This document shows positions 1-7,190 of a DNA stretch of 35,744 nt, in pieces. Under the pieces are notes generated by a model. The model made no database searches and was not told the DNA's origin. It was given only the letters and a program-made list of their open reading frames with translations. Position numbers and translations under genes: made by a program. Every line of letters starts with the position of its first letter. Within the stretch, counting starts at the first letter, position 1. Origin of the DNA: Chromatiales bacterium (GTDB lineage: Bacteria; Pseudomonadota; Gammaproteobacteria; Steroidobacterales; GCA-2729495); contig PBYE01000002.1 of the NCBI GenBank assembly GCA_002729495.1, positions 40,692 to 76,435 of the forward strand. Direction: 5' to 3'.

Positions 1-240
1 GCTTTCTTCTTGCGCTTGGCCTTCTTCTTGGCCTTACGCTTCGTCTTACGCTTGGCTTTGCGTTTGGCCTTCTTCTTGGCCTTACGCTTCGTCTTACGCT
101 TCGTCTTACGCTTGGCTTTTTTCTTAGCCTTGCGTTTTGCCTTTCTCTTTACCTTGCGCTTGGCTTTCTTCTTAGCCTTACGCTTGGTCTTACGTTTCGC
201 CTTCTTACGACTCACCTTCTTTTTCGTCTTTCGTTTCGCC
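1..240. repeat. Degenerate tandem repeat coding for the basic tail
   Basis: The sequence is built from permuted 6-15 base words such as cttacgcttcgtcttacgct and ttcttcttggcc. A longer block starting near 18 recurs near 66, a 48-base (16-codon) period. The repeat length is a multiple of three throughout, so unit gain or loss would keep the reading frame. It continues past the window edge. Confidence 0.75.
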
Positions 241-281
241 GAAGATTTTCTCTTTCGGGAAACCTTCTTTCGCTTTGCCAT
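1..281 (-). CDS. Histone H1-like Lys/Arg/Ala repeat protein, N-terminal part (cut by window edge)
   Basis: The reverse strand is open from an ATG at 281 to the left edge, about 93 codons with no stop. The protein starts MAKRKKVSRKRKSSAK and then cycles through Lys-Arg-Lys-Ala and Lys-Arg-Lys-Thr units with almost no acidic or hydrophobic residues. Such tails resemble eukaryotic H1 and bacterial H1-like proteins (AlgP, Hc1 and BpH1 types), which bind and compact DNA without sequence specificity. The start at 281 is preferred over the in-frame ATG at 293 because GGAG lies 6 bases before it. The bottom strand is very purine-rich here, so the plus-strand frame over the same bases is an artefact. 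No globular domain is visible in the part present. DNA binding is inferred from composition; the C-terminus is unseen. Confidence 0.8.
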   Translation of the reverse strand, partial: MAKRKKVSRKRKSSAKRKTKKKVSRKKAKRKTKRKAKKKAKRKVKRKAKRKAKKKAKRKTKRKTKRKAKKKAKRKAKRKTKRKAKKKAKRKKK

Positions 282-467
282 AGCAGTCTCCATGTCGGGT
301 TAACCGCGATTGAGTATATACAAGCGTAGCCAAAATTCCAGTGAGTCAAGAATTTTTTAGTAGTTGTGTTAACAAGGATTTTTTACCTTTTTCGGGGCGT
401 GTAAAGTGCCAAAAAAAAGAACTGATGCATGGAAATTTTTGCGTAGGTGTTTATGCGAAGAATGCAG
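282..467. other. AT-rich intergenic region upstream of the H1-like gene
   Basis: No gene is seen here. The stretch is clearly AT-richer than its surroundings and should hold the promoter of the minus-strand H1-like gene. On the minus strand there is a TTGACT at 349-344 and a TATACT at 318-313, but they are 25 bases apart, too far for one sigma-70 promoter, so I do not call a promoter. Confidence 0.4.
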
Positions 468-505
468 AAAAAAAGATCTGTTATTGGTAGCTATACATCA
501 ATAAC
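468..505 (-). terminator. Candidate intrinsic terminator after fau
   Basis: On the minus strand GTTATTG (505-499) and CAATAAC (486-480) form a perfect 7-bp stem with a 12-base loop. Five bases later comes a run of seven T (474-468). The stem overlaps the fau stop codon. It is AT-rich and the gap to the T-run is longer than ideal, so efficiency is uncertain. It would end the zapA-6S-fau transcript. Confidence 0.45.
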
Positions 506-1082
506 TTCCGTAACTTTCTTTCTCTGTTATGACAGCATGCACTGGCACATCGCGAGCTGTTAGATGCAAGTCGGAAACGCGCTGAAAGTCATATGCCACA
601 CCAATCAGCAACGGCCGGCGAAGTATTTTACGATGTCGCGTAAAAGCAAAAGTACGATCGTAAAAACCGCCGCCCATACCCAGCCGGTTTCCGTTCCGGT
701 CAAATGCAAGCAAGGGAACAATGACTACATCAAGATGTTTCGCCTGTACGCATTGCGCACGTTTGTAGACTGGTTCTAATATCTGGTAGCGATTGGTATG
801 CAGGCGGGTGCCTCTGTCCAGGGGCGCGAAAATCAGTTGCTTACCGGCCAAAACAGGCGCAAAAGTGCGCATTTTGCGCAACCAGGCCGTTTCAGCGATC
901 GGGAGACAATCGATTTCGCCGGCTACAGACATATATATAGCGACCCGTTTTGCACGTCGCAGCGCAGGAATCTGCCAGATTCTTTTGCAAACAGCTGCAG
1001 ATGCGGTCTGTATTTCGCTATGACTGAGCGCGCGGCGGCGTTGTTTCATTTGTGCGCGCTGCGCGCGGGCATCGGGTTTCAT
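498..1082 (-). CDS. fau: 5-formyltetrahydrofolate cyclo-ligase
   Basis: A 194-residue cytosolic enzyme that converts 5-formyl-THF to 5,10-methenyl-THF using ATP, returning a stored folate to the one-carbon pool. The family signature is clear: PLLAFDRNGNRLGMGGGFYD (about residues 124-143), the Gly-rich phosphate/folate-binding stretch, and a C-terminal PVHAVITE matching the usual VxxTE ending. The basic N-terminus (MKQRRRALS, with an alternative Met at residue 12) is also typical. Length is normal for the family. It lies directly downstream of 6S RNA and zapA, as ygfA does in E. coli, where 6S RNA and ygfA are co-transcribed. Some annotations call this gene ygfA. The GcvT product pool (methylene-THF) a few kilobases away makes the context fit. 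Confidence 0.95.
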   Translation of the reverse strand: MKPDARAQRAQMKQRRRALSHSEIQTASAAVCKRIWQIPALRRAKRVAIYMSVAGEIDCLPIAETAWLRKMRTFAPVLAGKQLIFAPLDRGTRLHTNRYQILEPVYKRAQCVQAKHLDVVIVPLLAFDRNGNRLGMGGGFYDRTFAFTRHRKILRRPLLIGVAYDFQRVSDLHLTARDVPVHAVITEKESYGSY

Positions 1083-1126
1083 CGCTATCGACTATCTGTT
1101 ATCGCGCTGTGTATGCACCAAAGAAG

Positions 1127-1314
1127 AGGCTCCTCCCGCATGTGCCGTTACAAATCATTGCTCTCGAACCAGAGCGGAAGGTGGGGTCAACCGCGGCAGC
1201 GAAGGCTTTCCGCCGAAGCGGTTATGCACACAGCTGCCTGCAGAGAACGACCCCGATCTGAAATTTAGGGTCGAGGGACTTCCAGATTCGCATCGAACAC
1301 GGCAGGAGGAGCCA
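1127..1314 (-). ncRNA. ssrS: 6S RNA
   Basis: The 285-base gap between zapA and fau holds the expected 6S RNA in the expected orientation. Its ends pair: on the minus strand the 5' segment GGCTCCTCC (1313-1305) is complementary to GGAGGAGCC (1136-1128), giving the terminal closing stem of a roughly 188-nt RNA; E. coli 6S RNA is 184 nt. Between the arms the strand can fold back on itself as a long interrupted rod. By family knowledge 6S RNA mimics an open promoter and binds sigma-70 RNA polymerase in stationary phase. Position, length and closing stem support the call; exact ends are approximate and I could not run a covariance model. Confidence 0.85.
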
Positions 1315-1320
1315 GAACTG

Positions 1321-1356
1321 ATTATCGGCCCGGAGCTTCGATACCTCCAGTATCGA
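1321..1356 (-). promoter_or_regulatory. Candidate 6S RNA promoter and upstream hairpin
   Basis: On the minus strand GATAAT (1326-1321) is a good -10 element, placed about 7 bases before the predicted 6S 5' end at 1314. The -35 position is poor. Just upstream, TCGATAC/GTATCGA (1338-1356) forms a 7-bp stem with a 5-base loop immediately after the zapA stop. It could be a processing or transcript-end signal, but no T-run follows it. Confidence 0.45.
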
Positions 1357-1361
1357 GGTCA

Positions 1362-1676
1362 CTAAATTTCGAGCTGCTGTCCGAATTGAAGTGCAGTCTC
1401 TACACGCTCACGCATAGATTGCAGGCGGCCTGTGGCCTCAACTTCAATGGTATCGCCGTGGCCACGGGCCTGTATCAGCTCGTTTGCCATATTCAGCGCC
1501 GCCATTACGGCGATTCGATCCAGCCCGGTAACCTTTCCGCTATCCCGAATTTCCAGCATTTTGGAATTCAGCAGTTCAGCTGAGTCCAGAAGATCAGCAC
1601 GTTCATCTGCTTTACAGGAAACCTGGTATTCCTTCTCCAGTATTTTTACGTTGACGTGAGCGTACATCTCCGTCAT
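1362..1676 (-). CDS. zapA: Cell division protein ZapA
   Basis: A 104-residue cytosolic protein that binds FtsZ and bundles its filaments at the division ring. The N-terminal beta-strand region VNVKILEKEYQVSC, followed by DLLDSAELLNSKM and GLDRIAVMAALNMANELI, matches the ZapA globular domain; the C-terminal third is a helix (LQSMRERVETALQFGQQLEI) that forms the coiled-coil tetramer. The start at 1676 shares an ATGA with the stop of the upstream coiled-coil gene, so the two are translationally coupled; an internal Met at residue 4 is the alternative start. The order coiled-coil protein, zapA, 6S RNA, fau is the one known in Pseudomonas. Confidence 0.93.
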   Translation of the reverse strand: MTEMYAHVNVKILEKEYQVSCKADERADLLDSAELLNSKMLEIRDSGKVTGLDRIAVMAALNMANELIQARGHGDTIEVEATGRLQSMRERVETALQFGQQLEI

Positions 1677-1912
1677 GTGCCGTGCTCCATTGCCTTAAGT
1701 CGACTAATCATTGCTTCTACCCTTGCCCGTACCTGCTCGTTCTTTTGTAGCAGGGTAGCCCTGTCCGCAATCAAAGAGTCTTGGCGCTCCTTCAGAGACC
1801 GGTTTTCTTCCTTTAACTGTCCGCAAATAACTACCAGTTCATCGAGGCGTTTTTCAAAACGCTCGAGTTCCTGGCCAAAATTATGTTCAGGTGATTCAGA
1901 CATGCGGTTCAA
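1673..1912 (-). CDS. Small coiled-coil protein upstream of zapA (TIGR02449/ZapB-like)
   Basis: A 79-residue, highly charged, all-helical protein. From about residue 15 to 72 it shows heptads of Leu, Val and Ile (LERFEKRLDELVVICGQL, then SLKERQDSLIADRATLLQ). The size, coiled coil and position before zapA match the family annotated as TIGR02449 in pseudomonads. A role with ZapA in Z-ring assembly, as for ZapB, is inferred from fold and coupling, not shown. Its stop overlaps the zapA start by 4 bases. It is transcribed away from the YgfB-family gene, with a 115-base gap that must hold both promoters. Confidence 0.8.
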   Translation of the reverse strand: MNRMSESPEHNFGQELERFEKRLDELVVICGQLKEENRSLKERQDSLIADRATLLQKNEQVRARVEAMISRLKAMEHGT

Positions 1913-2027
1913 TATAGTGTCTGCACTGCATCATGGTCAATACACGGTTACCAGTCTCAATGATAGGATATACGACCTTTGCAGTCTGGTCGCGGTGATT
2001 GCGGCGTCCCGATACGCGGAAACATCC

Positions 2028-2624
2028 ATGCCCGACCATCAGACAGACGATTTTGATGATATAGAACGATTGTTGACCGTTGCCGGATCAGCATGGGACG
2101 CGTCTGAAGCACATGGTGCATTTTGCGGTATGGCTTGCCTGGGCGGCGCCGCTGCAATTACAGGCTGGGTGGCGGAATTGCTTTCAGATGCGGACAGGAA
2201 CGACGTGCTTGCGGAAGAACGCGCGCGTACCCTCAAGGAACTGGCGGCCAGAACAATACTGAGCCTCGAGGCGGGTGATATGGGATTTATGCCCCTGTTG
2301 CCTGATGACCATGAGCCCCTGCGTGAGCGCACCATGGGTCTTGCCGACTGGTGCCATGGGTTTATGCACGGCCTTGCAACGGCCGGCGGGGCCGACGAGG
2401 GACCCGGGGCGGATGCCCTCGATGCTTCCATTCCGGCCGAGATACTGGAAGATTTTGGCGAGATCACCCGGGCCGGCGTTGACGAAGAGAGCGGCGAAGA
2501 ATCTGAGCAGGCTTATGCTGAGCTCGTGGAATATGTGCGCGTATCCGCACAACTTGTATATGACGAAACGATGGCGCTGCGACCGTCAGGCCAGAGCTAT
2601 AACGATAACCAGGCCAGCGAATGA
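2028..2624 (+). CDS. ygfB: YgfB/UPF0149 family protein
   Basis: A 198-residue acidic, mostly helical protein. Family hallmarks are the early SEAHGAFCGMACLG (about residues 23-36), the central FMPLLPDD, then WCHGFMHGLA (about 105-114) and a C-terminal YAELVEYVRVSAQLVYDE. YgfB proteins are small cytosolic proteins of unclear mechanism; in Pseudomonas aeruginosa YgfB has been linked to repression of a programmed-cell-death/AmpDh3 pathway. The ATG at 2028 is chosen because the homologous part starts there. The frame is open further upstream to 1656, but that extension overlaps zapA and the coiled-coil gene and looks non-coding. The last 4 bases overlap pepP (ATGA), so the two are co-translated. 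Confidence 0.9.
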   Translation: MPDHQTDDFDDIERLLTVAGSAWDASEAHGAFCGMACLGGAAAITGWVAELLSDADRNDVLAEERARTLKELAARTILSLEAGDMGFMPLLPDDHEPLRERTMGLADWCHGFMHGLATAGGADEGPGADALDASIPAEILEDFGEITRAGVDEESGEESEQAYAELVEYVRVSAQLVYDETMALRPSGQSYNDNQASE

Positions 2625-3931
2625 ACCCCAGGGAATTTACAAGACGCCGGCGGGCGCTAATGCGCATGATGGGCAAGGGGAGTATCGCGATACTGCCTAC
2701 TGCACCTGCGACCAGGCGCAACCGGGATGTGGAATATCCCTATCGGCCGGACAGCGACTTTTACTACCTGACGGGTTTTACCGAACAAGAATCTATTGCG
2801 GTACTGATACCGGGCAGGGCGGATGGTGAGTTTCTGCTGTTTTGCCGCCGGAACGACCCCGGCAGGGAGATCTGGGACGGCAGGCGGGCGGGGCCTGCAG
2901 GCGCAGTCGCGGATTTCGGTGCGGATGAGGCATTTTCCATAGAAGACGTAGATGAGGTCTTACCCGACCTGGTGCAACACTGCGAGCGCGTCTTTTACAC
3001 GATGGGCGCACGCCCCGAATTCGACAGCAAGCTTATTGGCTGGGTAACGGAGATGCGTTCCAGGGGCGGCGTGGGCGCGCATACCCCGGATGAATTCATT
3101 GCCCTGGATCATCTGCTTCATGACCTGCGCTTATACAAGAGCAGGGTGGAACTGGGCGCATTACGCAAGGCGGCAAAAATAGCGGTAGCCGCCCATAGGC
3201 GGGCGATGGCAGTCTGCCGGCCCGGGTTGTACGAATACGAACTTGAAGCCGAATATGTACATGAGTTTCGCAGCAACGCCGCCAGCCTGTCCTATCAACC
3301 CATCATCGGGGGCGGGAATAATGCCTGCATACTGCATTACGTTCAGAATGATCAGCCGCTGATTGATGGCGAGCTGGTGCTGGCCGACGTGGGTTGCGAG
3401 TACGACTACTATGCTTCGGACGTTACCCGGACATGGCCTGTGAACGGACGGTTTTCTGCCGCCCAGCGGGAAGTCTACGAGCTTGTTCTGGAGGCAAGCT
3501 CGGCCGCGACTGCGAAAGTGCAGCCCGGTAATCACTGGAACGACCCGCATGATGCGGCTGTGAAGGTTATAACCCGGGGTTTAATCAACATGGGGTTGTT
3601 GAAAGGGTCGCTCAAGATCCTGCTGCGCGATACGAAATACCGGAAATATTTTATGCACCGGACCGGACACTGGCTCGGTATGGATGTGCATGACGTGGGA
3701 GACTACAAGGTATCGGACCAGTGGCGACTGCTGGAACCCGGCATGGTGATGACGGTAGAGCCGGGCATATATATAGCTGGCGCACGCAATATTGCCAAGA
3801 AGTGGCGGAACATTGGAATTCGTATCGAAGACGATGTTGTGGTCACCCGCGATGGACATGAAGTGCTGACGCGTGATCTTCCGACTGACCCGGATGAGAT
3901 TGAAAAACTGGTGGGTTCTCAGGCGACCTGA
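2621..3931 (+). CDS. pepP: Xaa-Pro aminopeptidase P
   Basis: A 436-residue cytosolic metallopeptidase that removes an N-terminal residue when proline follows it. The N-terminal half (1-170) is the creatinase-like domain; the C-terminal half is the pita-bread catalytic domain. All five ligands of the two-metal centre are present: Asp256 (LADVG), Asp267 (SDVTRTW), His350 (GHWLG), Glu380 (TVEPGIY) and Glu403 (RIEDD), within a few residues of E. coli PepP numbering. Length is normal. It follows the YgfB-family gene with an ATGA overlap. In E. coli and pseudomonads pepP is followed by ubiH and a second flavin hydroxylase; here the glycine operon follows instead. Confidence 0.96.
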   Translation: MNPREFTRRRRALMRMMGKGSIAILPTAPATRRNRDVEYPYRPDSDFYYLTGFTEQESIAVLIPGRADGEFLLFCRRNDPGREIWDGRRAGPAGAVADFGADEAFSIEDVDEVLPDLVQHCERVFYTMGARPEFDSKLIGWVTEMRSRGGVGAHTPDEFIALDHLLHDLRLYKSRVELGALRKAAKIAVAAHRRAMAVCRPGLYEYELEAEYVHEFRSNAASLSYQPIIGGGNNACILHYVQNDQPLIDGELVLADVGCEYDYYASDVTRTWPVNGRFSAAQREVYELVLEASSAATAKVQPGNHWNDPHDAAVKVITRGLINMGLLKGSLKILLRDTKYRKYFMHRTGHWLGMDVHDVGDYKVSDQWRLLEPGMVMTVEPGIYIAGARNIAKKWRNIGIRIEDDVVVTRDGHEVLTRDLPTDPDEIEKLVGSQAT

Positions 3932-4000
3932 TGGGCGCGAGACAGGGGTTAGCTGCCGCAGCGCGGCTTCGATCTATATGACAGCAAATGTCCAATTGTG

Positions 4001-4029
4001 TTAGCACAACGGCATTTTTTGGGTATCAT
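4001..4029 (+). promoter_or_regulatory. Probable sigma-70 promoter of the glycine operon, with inverted repeat
   Basis: TTAGCA (4001-4006) and TATCAT (4024-4029) match 4/6 and 5/6 of the -35 and -10 consensus, with an ideal 17-base spacer, and would start the transcript near 4036, about 10 bases before the riboswitch. A perfect inverted repeat TTGTG-TTAG-CACAA (3996-4009) covers the -35 element, so a repressor or activator could act here as well. Confidence 0.6.
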
Positions 4030-4045
4030 GCGCACTCAATCTTTC

Positions 4046-4264
4046 AGGTTCGCGTGAGAGTGCCGTGCAGGTAAGTAAACCTTCCTGCCGCAGGCCGCCG
4101 AAGGCGCAACTCGCTCGGAAACGCTCAGGCAAACGGACTGCGAACCTGGATTGACTCTGGAGAGCGGCTGCATTGTCAGCCCACCGAAGGGGTGCGGTTG
4201 AGCGCTGTAAGACACCTTATTAAGGGTGCGCGCTTGACCCGATCTCTCAGGTAACAGGACAGAG
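4046..4264 (+). ncRNA. Tandem glycine riboswitch (gcvT element)
   Basis: Two glycine aptamers lie in the leader of gcvT. Aptamer 1 is closed by AGGTTCGC (4046-4053) pairing perfectly with GCGAACCT (4140-4147) and holds the conserved GCCGAAGGCGCAA and GCTCAGGCAAA segments. Aptamer 2 is closed by CTCTG (4155-4159) and CAGAG (4260-4264) and holds GGAGAG, CACCGAAGGGG and the very conserved CTCTCAGGTAACAGGACAGAG. The linker is only about 7 bases, as in natural tandem glycine riboswitches. In this class glycine binding normally turns on cleavage genes; a terminator follows at once, so control is probably at transcription elongation. Confidence 0.93.
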
Positions 4265-4265
4265 G

Positions 4266-4295
4266 GGCGGCAGGCTTTGGCCTGCCGCCTTTTTT
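4266..4295 (+). terminator. Intrinsic terminator, expression platform of the riboswitch
   Basis: GGCGGCAGGC (4266-4275) pairs with GCCTGCCGCC (4280-4289), a 10-bp GC-rich stem with a 4-base loop, followed by six T (4290-4295). It begins one base after the closing stem of aptamer 2 and lies 24 bases before the gcvT start, exactly where an attenuator should sit. The expected behaviour is termination when glycine is low and readthrough when it is high. Confidence 0.88.
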
Positions 4296-4319
4296 GTTGC
4301 CGGCCTAAGAGCATTGCGA

Positions 4320-5402
4320 ATGGGAAAACAGACACATCTTTACGAGCGGCATGTCGCTGCAGGCGCGAAGATCGTCGATTTCGGCGGTTGGGATATGCCC
4401 CTGCACTACGGGTCACAGCTGGACGAGCATCATGCAGTCAGGTCCGGCGCAGGCATTTTTGATGTCTCACATATGACCGTTGTTGATATCGACGGGGCGG
4501 ACAGCCGTAACTGGTTAAGACGACTGCTCGCGAACGATGTCGAGCGGCTCACAGCACCAGGCAAGGGACTGTACAGCTGCATGCTTAACCCGGCGGGCGG
4601 GGTAATCGACGACCTGATCGTTTACCGACAGCAAGGCCCCGGTTACCGTGTGATCATCAACGCGGCGACACACGACGCTGATCTCAACTGGATGCATAAA
4701 ACAGCGGCCGATTTCGACGTATCAATAGGCGAGCGTACCGATCTCGCTATGCTTGCGGTGCAAGGCCCCGAGGCACGTGCGACGACGGCACCATTGTTAC
4801 CGGAAGGCCTGGGTGAGCAAGCGCTCGGCCTGGAAAGTTTTGAGTCGCTTGATGCAGCTAATATTTTCATGGCGCGTACCGGCTACACCGGCGAAGATGG
4901 CTGGGAAATTCTGCTTAAGCCTGCTGCAGCCGGGAAGCTTTGGGATGAGTTAATCACGGCCGGCGTTCAGCCCTGCGGCCTTGGCGCCAGGGATACGCTG
5001 CGGCTTGAAGCAGGTCTGAATCTTTATGGCCAGGATATGGATATGCAGACATCACCGCTGGTGAGTAACCTCGGGTGGACGGTCTGCTGGGAACCGGGTG
5101 ACAGGGATTTTATCGGCCGACCGGTGCTGGAGGAAGAAAAGCGATCAAAAGGATCGCATCGCCTGGTTGGCCTGGTGCTGGAAGATCGCGGCGTGATCCG
5201 TGCGGGTCAGCGGGTTGTGACGGATGCCGGTGACGGCCGGGTGACGAGCGGCGGTTTCTCTCCCACGCTAGAGTGCTCAATAGCGCTGGCCCGTGTTCCG
5301 TCTGCCGCAGGCGAACACTGTGAAGTCGAAATAAGATCAAATTTCAAACCGGCACGCATCGTACGCCCGCCGTTCGTAAAACAAGGGCAAATACTCGTTT
5401 AA
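4320..5402 (+). CDS. gcvT: Glycine cleavage system T-protein (aminomethyltransferase)
   Basis: A 360-residue cytosolic enzyme that moves the aminomethyl carbon from lipoylated GcvH to tetrahydrofolate, giving 5,10-methylene-THF and ammonia. The start MGKQTHLYERH followed by VDFGGWDMPLHYGSQLDEHH is typical of GcvT, as are VSHMTVVDI (DVSHM motif), TGYTGEDGWEI (about residues 183-193) and the late GARDTLRLEAGLNLYGQDM. The ATG at 4320 is preferred over a TTG at 4314 because it fits the conserved N-terminus and has TAAGAG 9 bases upstream. It is the first gene after the riboswitch; gcvH follows 15 bases later. Confidence 0.96.
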   Translation: MGKQTHLYERHVAAGAKIVDFGGWDMPLHYGSQLDEHHAVRSGAGIFDVSHMTVVDIDGADSRNWLRRLLANDVERLTAPGKGLYSCMLNPAGGVIDDLIVYRQQGPGYRVIINAATHDADLNWMHKTAADFDVSIGERTDLAMLAVQGPEARATTAPLLPEGLGEQALGLESFESLDAANIFMARTGYTGEDGWEILLKPAAAGKLWDELITAGVQPCGLGARDTLRLEAGLNLYGQDMDMQTSPLVSNLGWTVCWEPGDRDFIGRPVLEEEKRSKGSHRLVGLVLEDRGVIRAGQRVVTDAGDGRVTSGGFSPTLECSIALARVPSAAGEHCEVEIRSNFKPARIVRPPFVKQGQILV

Positions 5403-5417
5403 CGCGGAGATTTAAAG

Positions 5418-5813
5418 ATGAGCGAAGTACCCGAAAGTTGTCTGTACACGAAGGATCACGAATGGTTAAGACTGGAAGATGACGGGTCTGTCACCGTCGG
5501 GATTACCGACCATGCCCAGGAGGCGCTGGGCGAGCTTGTTTTTGTCGAGTTGCCGGAAGCGGGTGCAGGTCTTGGCGTGGGTGATGCCTGCGCCGTCATT
5601 GAATCAGTCAAGGCGGCCAGCGATATTTATTGTCCGGTCGCAGGCGAAGTTACCGAGGCCAATGCGTCACTCACGGAAGAACCCGAACTGGTGAACAGCA
5701 GCCCCTATGGAGATGGCTGGGTTTTCCGGTTACGCCCCGAGGATGCCAAGGCGCTCGATCAAATGATGGATGCGGAATCCTACGGCCGCTTCCTCGCCGA
5801 AGTCGAAGACTGA
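5418..5813 (+). CDS. gcvH: Glycine cleavage system H-protein
   Basis: A 131-residue lipoyl-carrier protein that shuttles the aminomethyl group between GcvP, GcvT and the L-protein. The lipoyl-lysine is Lys65 in AVIESVKAASDIY, on the beta-turn that LplA or LipB/LipA modifies. The N-terminal YTKDHEWLRLEDDGSVTVGI and the middle LGELVFVELPEAG are family hallmarks, and SSPYGDGWVFRLRP follows as expected. The ATG has GGAG about 10 bases upstream. It is the second gene of the operon, with gaps of 15 bases on each side. Confidence 0.97.
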   Translation: MSEVPESCLYTKDHEWLRLEDDGSVTVGITDHAQEALGELVFVELPEAGAGLGVGDACAVIESVKAASDIYCPVAGEVTEANASLTEEPELVNSSPYGDGWVFRLRPEDAKALDQMMDAESYGRFLAEVED

Positions 5814-5828
5814 AAGGCTGAAAACCCC

Positions 5829-7190
5829 ATGCCATTTGTCCCGCATACAGAATCAGATATCAGCACAATGCTGTCCCGCGTCGGCGTTGCCGCGCTTGGT
5901 GAGTTGTTTGATGAAATTCCCGCCGGTTTGCGAATAAAGGGTTTAGAGGGGATAGGCCCCGCTTTGAGTGAGGCCGAAATAACTCAACTGATGCAAATGC
6001 GCGCGCGCCATGACGGCGAGCCGTTGTGTTTTATTGGTGCCGGTGCCTATGACCATTATGTACCAGCTGCTGTTTGGGATATCGCGACCCGCGGTGAGTT
6101 CTACAGTGCCTACACTCCGTACCAGGCTGAAGCAAGCCAGGGGACGCTGCAGGTCATCTATGAATTCCAGACGATGCTGGCCAGCCTGACCGGGCTCGAG
6201 GTTTCCAATGCCTCTTTGTACGACGGGGCGACGGCGTTTGCGGAGGCCTGCCTGATGGCGGTGCGCGCGAATCGCAAAAACCGGTCACGCAATATTCTGG
6301 TACCCCGGACACTTAGCCCGGCCTACAGGGAGGTTGCGCGGGTCATGTTGAAGGGCCAGCGTATTGAACTGGTCGAATTACCCATGCGTGATGGCATCAG
6401 CGATCTTAAAACGCTCGATAATCTTTCCGCCGGGGATTTTGCGGCGGTGGCAATCCAGAACCCGAATTTTCTCGGCTCGCTCGATCACGTCGATGTGCTG
6501 ACCGACTGGGCGCACAGTGGCGGCGCGCTGGTCATCGGGGTTGCAAACCCCATGGCTCTTGCCCTGCTTAAACCGCCGGGTCAATGGGGCGCGGCCGGTG
6601 CCGACATAGCCTGTGGCGAAGGTCAGCCTATGGGCATTCCGATGTCATCGGGCGGTCCTTATTTCGGTTTCCTTGTTTGTCGCCAGGCAGTTATAAGGCA
6701 AATGCCCGGACGCATTGTCGGCCGCACAGTTGATCTGGAAGGCAAACCCGGCTTTACCCTTACTCTGCAGGCGCGCGAGCAGCACATACGCCGGTCACGC
6801 GCGACATCCAATATCTGTACCAACCAGGGGTTAGTCGCCACCGCGGCAACGATTTACATGTCACTGCTGGGAGCCCCCGGATTGCGCAGTGTTGCGACGA
6901 GTTGCAATGCCAATACCTCAGCATTAGTCGAGGCTTTAATTGCCCTGCCCGGAGTAACCAGGAGCTTTGCGGCGCCATTTTTCCACGAAGCAGTGCTTGC
7001 TTTTGATCGGCCGGTTGCTGGTGTGCTCGATGCCTTGTCTTCGAACGGTATCCTCGGTGGATACGATCTGTCAGCAGATTATCCGGAACTCGGCAATGCA
7101 TTGCTGGTTTGCGCAACAGAAATGCGCAGCGCTGCAGATATTTCTGCCTACGCTGATACGGCACGCGAAATTCTTGGAGCTGCGGCATGA
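5829..7190 (+). CDS. gcvPA: Glycine dehydrogenase (decarboxylating) subunit 1
   Basis: A 453-residue protein, the N-terminal half of the two-subunit PLP-dependent P-protein that decarboxylates glycine and loads the aminomethyl group on GcvH. It starts [15 protein letters not shown], and shows [15 protein letters not shown] (about residues 74-88), [14 protein letters not shown], and [17 protein letters not shown], all characteristic of GcvPA, plus a late GGPYFGF and [20 protein letters not shown]. GcvPA has the aminotransferase fold but not the cofactor lysine. Many bacteria, including E. coli, carry the two halves fused as one GcvP of about 950 residues; here the split form is used. It overlaps gcvPB by 4 bases (ATGA). 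Confidence 0.96.
   Translation: MPFVPHTESDISTMLSRVGVAALGELFDEIPAGLRIKGLEGIGPALSEAEITQLMQMRARHDGEPLCFIGAGAYDHYVPAAVWDIATRGEFYSAYTPYQAEASQGTLQVIYEFQTMLASLTGLEVSNASLYDGATAFAEACLMAVRANRKNRSRNILVPRTLSPAYREVARVMLKGQRIELVELPMRDGISDLKTLDNLSAGDFAAVAIQNPNFLGSLDHVDVLTDWAHSGGALVIGVANPMALALLKPPGQWGAAGADIACGEGQPMGIPMSSGGPYFGFLVCRQAVIRQMPGRIVGRTVDLEGKPGFTLTLQAREQHIRRSRATSNICTNQGLVATAATIYMSLLGAPGLRSVATSCNANTSALVEALIALPGVTRSFAAPFFHEAVLAFDRPVAGVLDALSSNGILGGYDLSADYPELGNALLVCATEMRSAADISAYADTAREILGAAA

Noticed and set aside
1-240. CRISPR array
   Set aside because: Repeats are short, degenerate and frame-keeping with no unique spacers; they encode the basic protein tail.
10-303. Plus-strand frame of 97 codons rich in Leu, Phe and Arg
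   Set aside because: It is the mirror of the Lys/Arg repeat on the minus strand; it has no ribosome site, and its composition follows directly from the complement of AAG and CGT codons.
1656-2027. Upstream extension of the YgfB-family frame (124 codons)
   Set aside because: It overlaps zapA and the coiled-coil gene on the other strand, and family similarity starts at the ATG at 2028.
3955-3967. GCCGC-AGC-GCGGC hairpin after pepP as a terminator
   Set aside because: The stem is only 5 bp and no T-run follows.
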